A DNA stretch of 64,000 nt from Salminus brasiliensis (lineage: Eukaryota > Chordata > Actinopteri > Characiformes > Bryconidae), in assembly GCF_030463535.1 (NCBI RefSeq), contig NC_132892.1, positions 36,370,989 to 36,434,988 of the forward strand, written 5' to 3'. Both the position numbers and the translations under genes were made by a program. Numbering within the stretch: the first letter of the stretch is position 1; every line of letters starts with the position of its first letter. The notes under the pieces are model-generated. The model was not told the origin of the DNA. It saw only the letters and a program-made list of their open reading frames with translations, and did not search any database. Positions 16,401 to 28,500 of this stretch are shown one piece after another.

Positions 16401-19400
16401 ACCACCACCACCACTGCTATTGAAACAGACACCACCACTATTGACACCACCACCACTTCTATTGAAACAGAAACCACCACTATTGACACCACCACAACTG
16501 CTATTGAAACAGACACCACCACTATTGACACCACCACCACCACTTCTATTGAAACAGACACCACCACTATTGAGACGACCACCACCACTGCTATTGAAAC
16601 AGACACCACAACTATTGACACCACCACCACTGCTATTGAAACAGACACCACAACTATTCACACCACCACCACCACCACTGCTATTGAAACAGACACCACC
16701 ACTATTGACACCACCACCACTGCTATTGAAACAGACACCACAACTATTCACACCACCACCACCACCACTGCTATTGAAACAGACACCACCACTACTGACA
16801 CCACCACTGCTATTGAAACAGACACCACCACTATTGACACCACCACCACTTCTATTGAAACAGAAACCACCACTATTGACACCACCACCACTGCTATTGA
16901 AACAGACACCACCACTATTGACACCACCACCAACACTGCTACTGAAACAGAAACCACCACTATTGACACCACTACCACTGCTATTGAAACAGACACCACC
17001 ACTATTGACACCACCACCACCACTGCTATTGAAACAGACACCACCACTATTGACACGACTACCACTGCTATTGAAACAGACACCACCACTATTGACACCA
17101 CCACCACCACTGCTATTGAAACAGACACCACCACTATTGACACCACCACCACCACTGCTATTGAAACAGACACCACCACTTTTGACACCACCACCACCAC
17201 TGCGATTGAAACAGACACCACAACTATTGACACCACCACCACCACTGCTATTGAAACAGACACCACAACTATTGACACCACCACCACCACCACTGCTATT
17301 GAAAAAGACACCACCACTATTGAAACCACCAGCACTGCTACTGAAACAGACACCACAACTATTGACACCACCACCACTGCTATTGAAACAGACACCACAA
17401 CTATTGACACCACCACCACTGCTATTGAAACACACACCACCACTATTGACACCACCACCACTGCTCTTGAAACAGACACCACCACTATTGAAACCACCAC
17501 CACTGCTATTGAAACAGACACCACCACTATTGACACCACCAGCACTGCTATTGAAACAGACACCACCACTATTGACACCACCACCACTGCTATTGAAACA
17601 GACACCACCACTATTGACACCACCACCACCACTTCTATTGAAACAGACACCACAACTATTCACACCACCACCACCACCACTGCTATTGAAACAGACACCA
17701 CCACTATTGACACCACCACCACTGCTATTGAAACAGACACCACAGCTATTGACACCACCACCACTGCTATTGAAACAGACACCACCACTATTGACACCAC
17801 CACCACCACTGCTATTGAAACAGACACCACAACTATTGACACCACCACCACTGCTATTGAAACAGACACCACCACTATTGACACCACCACCACCACTGCT
17901 ATTGAAACAGACACCACCACTATTGACACCACCACCACCACCACTGCTATTGAAACAGACACCACCAATATTGACACCACCACCACTGCTATTGAAACAG
18001 ACACCACCACTATTGACACCACCACCACCACTGCTATTGAAACAGACACCACAACTATTGACACCACCACCACTGCTATTGAAACAGACACCACCAATAT
18101 TGACACCACCACCACTGCTATTGAAACAGACACCACCACTATTGACACCACCACCACTGCTATTGAAACAGACACCACCACTATTGAAACCACCAGCACT
18201 GCTATTGAAACAGACACCACAACTATTGACACCACCACCACTGCTATTGAAACAGACACCACCACTATTGACACCACCACCACTGCTATTGAAACAGACA
18301 TCACCACTATTGACACCACCACCACTGCTATTGAAACAGACACCACCACTATTGAAACCACCACCACTGCTATTGAAACAGACACCACCACTATTGACAC
18401 CACCACCACTGCTATTGAAACAGACACCACCACTATTGACACCACCACCACCACTTCTATTGAAACAGACACCACAACTATTCACACCACCACCACCACC
18501 ACTGCTATTGAAACAGACACCACCACTATTGACACCACCACCACTGCTATTGAAACAGACACCACCACTATTGACACCACCACCACTGCTATTGAAACAG
18601 ACACCACCACTATTGAAACCACCACTACTGCTATTGAAACAGACACCACCACTATTGACCCCACCACCACTGCTATTGAAACAGACACCACCACTATTGA
18701 CACCACCACCACTGCTATTGAAACAGACACCACCACTATTGACACCACCACCACTGCTATTGAAACAGACACCACAACTATTGACACCACCACCACTGCT
18801 ATTGAAACAGACACCACCACTATTGACACCACCACCACCACTGCTATTGAAACAGACACCACAACTATTGACACCACCACTACTGCTATTGAAACAGACA
18901 CCACCACTATTGACACTACCACCACTGCTATTGAAACAGATACCACCACTATGGACACCACCATCACTGCTATTGAAACAGACAACACCACTATTGACAC
19001 GACCACCACCACTGCTATTGAAACAGACACCACCACTATTGACACCACCACCACTGCTATTGAAACAGACACCACCAATATTGACACCACCACCACCACT
19101 GCTACTGAAACAGACACCACCACTATTAAAACCACCAGCACTGCTATTGAAACAGACACCACAACTATTGACACCACCACCACTGCTATTGAAACAGACA
19201 CCACCACTATTGACACCACCACCACTGCTATTGAAACAGACACCACCACTATTGACACCACCACCACTGCTATTGAAACAGACACCACCACTATTGACAC
19301 TACCACCACTGCTATTGAAACAGACACCACCACTATTGACACCACCACCACTGCTATTGAAACAGACACCACCACAATTGACACCACCACCACTGCTATT

Positions 19401-22400
19401 GAAACAGACACCACCACTATTGACACTACCACCACTGCTATTGAAACAGACACCACCACTATTGACACCACCACCACTGCTATTGAAACAGACACCACCA
19501 CTATTGACACGGCCACCACCACTGCTATTGAAACAGACACCACCACTATTGACACGACCACCACCACTGCTATTGAAACAGACACCACCACTATTGACAC
19601 CACCACCACCACTGCTATTGAAACAGACACCACCACTATTAAAACCACCACCACTGCTATTGAAACAGACACCACCACTATTGACACCACCACCACTGCT
19701 ATTGAAACAGACACCACCACTATTGAAACCATCACCACTGCTATTGAAACAGACACCACCACTATTGACACCACCACCACTGCTATTGAAACAGACACCA
19801 CCACTATTGACACCACCACCACCACTGCTATTGAAACAGACACCACAACTATTCACACCACCACTGCTATTGAAACAGACACCACCACTATTGACACCAC
19901 CACCACTGCTATTGAAACAGACACCACCATTATTGACACCACCACCACTGCTATTGAAACAGACACCACAACTATTCACACCACCACCACCACCACTGCT
20001 ATTGAAACAGACACCACCATTATTGACACCACCACCACCACTGCTATTGAAACAGACACCACAACTATTCACACCACCACCACCACCACTGCTATTGAAA
20101 CAGACACCACCACTACTGACACCACCACTGCTATTGAAACAGACACCACCACTATTGAAACAGACACCACCACTGCTATTGAAACAGACACCACCACTAT
20201 TGACACCACAACCACTGCTATTGAAACAGACACCACCACTATTGACACCACCACCACCACTGCTATTGAAACAGACACCACCACTATTGACACCACAACC
20301 ACTGCTATTGAAACAGACACCACCACTATTGACACCACCACCACTGCTATTGAAACAGACACCACAACTATTGACACCACCACCACTGCTATTGAAACAG
20401 ACACCACGACTATTGACACCACCACCACTGCTATTGAAACAGACACCACCACTATTGACACCACCACCACCACTGCTATTGAAACAGACACCACGACTAT
20501 TGACACCACCACCACTGCTATTGAAACAGACACCACCACTATTGACACCACCACCACTGCTATTGAAACAGACACCACCACTATTGAAACGACCACCACT
20601 GCTATTGAAACAGACACCACGACTATTGACACCACCACCACTGCTATTGAAACAGACACCACCACTATTGACACCACAACCACTGCTATTGAAACAGACA
20701 CCACCACTATTGAAACGACCACCACTGCTATTAAAACAGACACCACCACTATTGACACCATCACCACCACTGCTATTGAAACAGACACCACCACTATTGA
20801 CACCACAACCACTGCTATTGAAACAGACACCACCACTATTGACACCACCACCACTGCTATTGAAACAGACACCACCACTGCTATTGAAACAGACACCACC
20901 ACTATTGACACCACCACCACCACTGCTATTGAAACAGACACCACCACTATTGACACCACAACCACTGCTATTGAAACAGACACCACCACTATTGACACCA
21001 TCACCACTGCTATTGAAACAGACACCACCACTATTGACACCATCACCACTGCTATTGAAACAGACACCACCACTATTGACACAACCACCACTGCTATTGA
21101 AACAGACACCACAACTATTGACACCACCACCACTGCTATTGAAACAGACACCACGACTATTGACACCTCAACCACTGCTATTGAAACAGACACCACCACT
21201 ATTGACACCACCACCACTGCTATTGAAACAGACACCACCACTATTGACACCACAACCACTGCTATTGAAACAGACACCACCACTATTGACACCACCACCA
21301 CTGCTATTGAAACTGACACCACCACCACTGCTATTGAAACAGACACCACAACTATTGACACAACAACCACTGCTATTGAAACAGACACCACCACTATTGA
21401 CACCACCACCACTGCTATTGAAACAGACACCACAACTATTGACACAACAACCACTGCTATTGAAACAGACACCACAACTATTGACACAACAACCACTGCT
21501 ATTGAAACAGACACCACTACTACTGAGACCACCACCACTGCTATTATATCCACTACCACTGCTTTTGAACCCACACCTTCTTCTACTGATGACACCACCA
21601 CCATTGACACAACCACCACTGCTGTTGTCACCACCTCTATATATTCCCCTACCACTGCTCCACATATTTCTTGTAAAGGTGTGGACAGGTGAGGTTTGTT
21701 TTTTTAAATTCAAATTAATATTTTATCAAAGACATTTGAGATGTTTAATGTTACATTTTTTCCCCAACAGTCATCCACTTGAGACTCAGCTCCTGTCTGG
21801 AGATACCTCAGCAGTGCTCTGTAACTTCCCTATCTCTGATTATGCCTGTTCATCAGTAAGTCTTTCATTAGCCAGATGTAAAATATCTCAAATGTAGGGA
21901 TTTTTCTACTTCATCAACTTTTTCTACTTGTTTTTCTTTCTTTCAAGGCTGCAGTCCTGTCTTCCAGAGATCTCACCACTCTTCTATCATGTAAATTATC
22001 AAGCAACATCAGTGAATCCAAAGCAACTTGGACCCTTTTCTTCCAAAGATTTTCAGCACCTCTGGAGGAAGCTCTGGATGCATACTTCAACATGGTAGAT
22101 AACTCTGAGTAACAGATTAATACCAGCTCAACATTTGATTGATACTGAACATTGAAACACCCACTTTCTCTCACAGACCCTCAACTTCAGTGTGCCTGAC
22201 CCTCATGTTCTTGATGCCATTGGTGAGGTGAAGGTCAACAACTTTAGCGCTGCTCAGCTTACAGATGTTGCATTCATCACCAAGTGGTTCCAGATCAGGC
22301 TCAGACCATTTTTGTCATCAGTGTCTTCAGACTTCCTCTCCAGTCTCAGTTCCAAGAGCTTCAGCTGCCAGTCCTACCAGGCTGTGTAAGTATGGAGACT

Positions 22401-25400
22401 GAAATGTATGAAATGATGCTTATGAGGAAAAGCAAAAAATAAATCACCACTTCTGATCTCGTCCCTTCAAAATTAGGGTGGAGGCTTTTAGTTCACAAGA
22501 CCCTCTTATGGAAGAGAAGAAACTGTCCATCGTCTCAGATTTCATCCTTCCTTTCCTCTCCAGAGCTGACCTGTCAGGTATGTAAAGCAGTGTTACTCTA
22601 ACTGAGCAGTCCTACCTTTAGAAGAATGTGTGTTAGCTTGTTAAATAAGTCACACTGACTTAATGCAGAGATTCGGTTCCTGGCTGTCCTGTTATTGTTT
22701 ATCCTGGGTGTGTTTTTGTTTGTGTGTATGAGTTAGTGGTCTGTGTAACACACCCTGTGGTTTTAGGTCAGTCCTGTGTGCAGTCAGTGAGCAATGACTC
22801 TGACTGGCTGGTGAAGAATTTTGGCCGATTCAGAAGTGTGGCCTCATTCTCTGATTTCATCAGGCTGAAGAGAGACTTCAATGGAGTGAGTTCCCCAACA
22901 CTTACCTCAGCACCTTCTGATGACTGTTCTGTTGAGACACAGTAGATTAGAAAAGCATGACTGTCTTGTGTTCAGGGGTTGGTTTAATAGTAACTCTCTC
23001 TCAGGTGAATGCAGCAGAAGTTCTAACTCCAGCCCAGTTGGCAGAACTGTGCTCCGAACCCTCTCGACTCCGAGGTCCTCAGGATGTTAACACTGTGATG
23101 GCAGCAATTAATCCAAACCAGTTTGCCTCCTTCTTCAACATCCTCACTCCCAACATCCTGGTACTTACCCCTTCTCTGCTTCATTGCTGTCATAGATTTT
23201 CTGATATAATGAACAGCAGATGCTCATTCAAAACTCATCCATTTCTTACAGTTAATGAATTCAGTCTGTCTTTTTCTGTTAAATGTAGATGTTTTATTAT
23301 TCTCTCTAATGAGTGGATGATTGGAGCACACTGGTGGGGTGTAAGGGCTCAGCTGGTGGGCCATGCAGGACTCTTCAAGACTGTGATATTAGTCAAAAGC
23401 CTGGGTGAAAATAGAGTCACATAGAAGCAAACATGAAGGTTCCCAGAGAAATCAATGCCCCTCCGCCCTACCATCAACAAACCTGAGTGAACAAGTTCAT
23501 AAGCAATCTGGGATTTGATAGAAACAAACAAACATGAATAAAAAACTGAAATGGAGAATAAAGTCTGTAAATCTGCCTTTAAACAGGAAACTGAGATCCT
23601 ATATATGCAGTGCATGTTATTTTAAACTCTTGTTACCTCTAAATCTCTCTGTGTTAAGAAAAACGAGTCCCTGTACTCCACTGAGGTGAAGGGAGCGTTC
23701 CTCCAGGCCGTTCTGCTGAGAGGGGGTCTGTCCTCTGCAGCAGTGTCTGATTCAGAGGTTCTACAGTGGGTGGATGTTCGGCTCGGACCCTTCCTCTCCA
23801 GCCTCTCCTCTGCAGATGTAACACCGTACTTCAACATTATCAGAAACCGGATCTGCAACACCAGCCAGACAGCGTAAGAGACACTTCTAGTGTTGCTGAG
23901 TGTTTAATGTAGGATCATATAAAGAGGGGAAGAGAGGGGGAGGTGTGGAGTCTTGTGTGTTGGGCTTTGTGTAGCACGGCTGTGATGAACTATTTCCTGT
24001 GCTGTAACAGGGTCAGCAAGTTGGACTCTCTGAGATCAGCTTTCAGCAACGACATACAGGTTCAGATCTACAGCAACATCCAGCAGCTCCTCACAGGTAT
24101 AACACACACTCCCTCATGCTCACTAATAAATAAATAAATAAATAAATAAAAAGAAACATTGTTTTGTTTGGTTGATTTGTTTATTTGCTGTTTTTGCTCT
24201 ACAGAACTGAATGGTCTGCGTTGCTACAGCGGCGGGAGCTTCTTTGTCTTCCTCAGGACCTCCTTCCTCAGTTTTGGATTTCCTGACCTGAGCGGCCTTC
24301 TGTCCATCATCCCAGCCAGCCGACAGCAAGAGGTACTGCTGCTTTAAACCTGAGAGGAAAAAGCAAGTTTCAGAGTCAGCCAGTCACACAGTCACTGAGC
24401 CAGTCATTAATCCAGCCTACAGTCCTTCAGTAGCACTGTTCCTAACCAGCCCATGAGTAAACCAGTCAGTCCAATAGTGAGCGTTTATCCACACACCCCT
24501 CTCTCTATAGTGAGTGTGTTGATCTCCTCTCTGTTCTGTAGCTGTTGGGCTCCATCTCTCCAGGAGAACTGAGGGAGTTTCTGAAAGGGTCCAACACAGT
24601 CAGGAACGGGTCAGATCTCTGCACGCTCCTCAACAACTACAACAGCACCAACCAGTATCTGCAGACGGTACACCTGTGCTCATCTCACCTTTCTCCCTCT
24701 ACCTTCACTCTCAGTCTTTTCTATCCATTCAGTCCTGCTGTTTCTCCCTCAGTTTGACCCTTTTAGATGGATTTAATGCAGTAATCCATGTTTAAAGCTC
24801 TCTTTTCTGTCTCTCTCCATTCCTCTCTGGACCTCTGCTTCCTCCCTCTGGATCTCTGTGCAGGAGCCGGTTGTGTCTGCAGCTGTGGGCAGGCAGACGT
24901 TGGGGTGTGTGTGGTCTGGTGCTCTCAGTGTGTCGTCTCAGGATGAGGTGGATCAGTGGTTTAATGTCAGACTGGTTCAGTACCTGCCCTTCCTCAGCTC
25001 TCAGCTCATCAGCTCCACTCAGCTCAGCGGCGCCTCCTGCCTGTCATTCAGGAAAATGTGAGTCTCTGTTTGGAGTAGTGATAAACTGTTGTATCATGGT
25101 TAATAATGATCTTTCTGTTGTAAAATAATGATTGTTATTATTTTTATGATCAGGGTTTCAGTCCTGGGGAAGAACTATAATTTCTCAGCCACTGATTTCA
25201 CCCCAGCTGATGTCTACAGCTCTATAAAGACATATCTGAACAGCAGTGGTAAGCACAGCTATGTTGATCTCGTTCTGTCTCTCCCTCTGTATGTTCATCT
25301 GTGCTCTGGAGACTCTACACATTTAGTAAGTGTATACATGTGTGTGTTTCTGTGGTTTATGTGTGTGTATGTGTGAACCTTGTAGATGGATCTCCTCGCT

Positions 25401-25567
25401 GCTATAACTCCTCCGATCCCCTTCTGAACTCCACTGCCTGGTTCGCCGACAACATTGGAGTCTTCATCACCTTCATCACCCTCACTGACCTCCAGTCCTT
25501 TGTATCAGAGAGCAAGGTAACACTCACCCAAACACACTTATACAAACACACACTTATACACACACAA

Positions 25568-25599
<32 letters not shown>

Positions 25600-28500
25600 C
25601 TGATCTCCCAGTTTACTGAGGTTTGATTGTGTTGTGTAGATCGGTGTGTTCCTGGAAAACTCTCAGAATATCCAGCTGTTTAACAACACAGGAATTCCAG
25701 CCAACGTCATCAAATACTACAGCTCACAGCTCTACATCCAGAAACCTGACTACAACCCCCTCAGGTAACACACTACACACTACACACTAAATACTACAGC
25801 TCACAGCTCTACATCCAGAAACCTGACTACAACCCTCTCAGGTAACACACTACACACTAAACACTAAATACTACAGCACACAGCTCTACATCCAGAATCC
25901 TGACTACAACCCCCTCAGGTAACACACTACACACTACACACTAAATACTACAGCTCACAGCTCTACATCCAGAATCCTGATTACAACCCCCTCAGGTAAC
26001 ACACTACACACTACACACTAAATACTACAGCTCACAGCTCTACATCCAGAATCCTGACTACAACCCCCTCAGGTAACACACTACACACTAAATACTACAG
26101 CTCACAGCTCTACATCCAGAATCCTGACTACAACCCCCTCAGGTAACACACTACACACTACACACTAAATACTACAGCTCACAGCTCTACATCCAGAATC
26201 CTGACTACAACCCCCTCAGATAACACACTACACACTAAATACTACAGCTCACAGTTATACATCCAGAATCCTGACTACAACCCCCTCAGGTAACACACTA
26301 CACACTACACACTAAATAATACAGCTCATAGCTCTACATCCAGAATCCTGACTACAACCCCCTCAGATAACACACTACACACTAAATACTACAGCTCACA
26401 GCTCTACATCCAGAATCCTGATTACAACCCCCTCAGGTAACACACTACACACTACACACTAAATACTACAGCTCTACATCCAGAATCCTGACTACAACCC
26501 CCTCAGGTAACACACTACACACTACACACTAAATACTACAGCTCACAGCTCTACATCCAGAATCCTGACTACAACCCCCTCAGGTAACACACTACACACT
26601 ACACACTAAATACTACAGAACTACATCCAGAATCCTGACTACAACCCCCTCAGATAACACACTAGATAAATGGTCTATTAGTATATATGTATATGTGTCT
26701 GTTTGTGTTTATATATTTATCCATTTAATTGCTTGTTTGTGTGTGTAGGTTGCCAGGTGTGCTCCTGTGTGGAGTTCCTGGATCTGTGTTTGTGTCTCTT
26801 GGAACTGCAGACATACACAACATTATAGCAAGCCTCAACAAATTCTGTCCACAAATTAATCCAGAGGTAATTAATAGCTTGGTCAGATCTTCTACCATTT
26901 CAGTGAGCTCTTCTCCAGTTACCTATAATCCTTCTCTTCTTTCAGGTCACAGCATCTCTGGTGGCAAGCTTTCCTACCTTATCCACAACCATCATCCAGA
27001 CACTTGGAAAACAGAGTATTGGACTGACTGAAGGTCAGATAACCACTGCTATCCCTACTGTTATCAACAGCACCCTGCCCACACTCAGCACCGTCACAGG
27101 CTGGAACCAGGGTCAGACCAATGCCCTCATCCAGAGCGTCACTAGTGCAGGCTTCAATGTGAGTGTACACAGCACACAAAACTGTAACAATTACTTTCAA
27201 GTTTTATCTGAGTGCATTGCTTCAGAGGACATTAATCTGAAATGATATACTTATTGACAGATCAACAGTGCCTCTTCTCTGGTGACTCTGGGCACACTCA
27301 TCGGAGGAGTTCCTTCAGCAACCATCAACAAGATCTCATCCTCTGAGCTTCTGACTGTATCCCAGAATCCAACATTCATCAACAACATTCTGACGGCACC
27401 AGTGATTGTACAAGAAACATTCGTCCAGCAGGTAATCACACACACACACACTCTGCAGAATTTCGTCCATTTAAAGTACTGAGAAATTCAGACACTCCAG
27501 TATAATGTAGACGTTTGCAAAACCTCAACTTAGTCAATCCTCTTCTCCTGTGTTCCAGATCATCTCTATAGATCAGGCCAAAGTGGTGGAGAATGTTCCA
27601 GATGCACTGGCAGCGTATATCCCACCTGTGCTCCTGTCATCTCTCACCTCCATCAATATTTCACTCATCAATGTGAAGATGTGGAAACAAGAACAGGTAA
27701 GAGAACACACACTCACACACAAAGTGCTTCTACAATCAATCAAGCACTCGGCATTGCGATCACTAAACCAACACTGGGTAGTGTTAACTCTCAAAACCAC
27801 CTCAACTCTTCATGACTTCTGCAGGATTCCAAGCAAACATTTCTCTGATGTTCTGGTCCATGCTGACATAACTACACAATTCCTGATTTTTCAGAAGTAC
27901 TTTCTATCTGCAAATCTTCTAGCAAATCCAAAAGGTTATTTGGCGAAGGCTTTGGCTTTGTGACATCATAGTGCTTAATCAGGCTGGATGGTAAATTGTG
28001 GCCTTGAAGGGATGCTCCTGGTCAGCAGCAATTCTCACATAGGCTGTGGAATTCAAGTGACGATTAGTTGCTATAAATGGTCCAGATGTGTTATGTTTTG
28101 CATCTCTGCAAAACTGCAAAGTTGTGCAGAGTGAGTATCTGAGTTACTGTAGCCTTTCTCTCAGCTCCAACTAGGCTGACCATTATATGTTGACCTCTGT
28201 CTTCAACAAGATGTTTCCATCTGCAGAAAAAACTGCTCACTGGATGCATTTACTTCATTACACCACTTTGAAGCACTGAGATCATATTTTACATGTATCT
28301 GATGGTTGATATGAACATTTCTTGAGGCTGCAGATCGATATCTGCATGGTTTTATACATTCCACTGCTGCCACACAATTAGAAGGTTCGAAAATTTGCAT
28401 GAAAATAGGGTTTCAATTCCTCCTAATAATGTGCTCAGTGAGTGTATAATAAAAATCCATGACATATTTTAATATTTTTTTTTAACTCCACTCCTAGGCT

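Larger units (their letters stand above)
1915..21540 (+). repeat. Coding minisatellite, 39-45 bp unit ([14 protein letters not shown]), about 470 copies
   Basis: The unit is 13, 14 or 15 codons, differing by one Thr in the first Thr run (consensus [14 protein letters not shown]), so length changes are always multiples of three. About 57% of the consensus is Thr, with Glu and two Asp per unit. Pro is almost absent: one DPT variant near 18660. Ser occurs only in variants such as IESD and SIETE. Common variants are [29 protein letters not shown] and [10 protein letters not shown]. The variants are not evenly spread. IHT and SIETE cassettes are concentrated from about 5200 to 16900, while the two flanks are more uniform. 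Copy number is array length divided by mean unit length, not a direct count. Confidence 0.95.

Noticed and set aside
9574..21897. Plus-strand open frame of 4,107 codons (Leu/Pro/Thr/Lys-rich)
   Set aside because: It is the +1 shadow of exon 6. It has no upstream exon in phase and does not match the family segments at the exon ends.
25790..26664. The [16 protein letters not shown] repeats as additional coding exons
   Set aside because: The copies have no acceptor site of their own (no pyrimidine tract plus AG before each). They look like tandem copies of the exon-intron junction, and only the first is continuous with upstream coding sequence.
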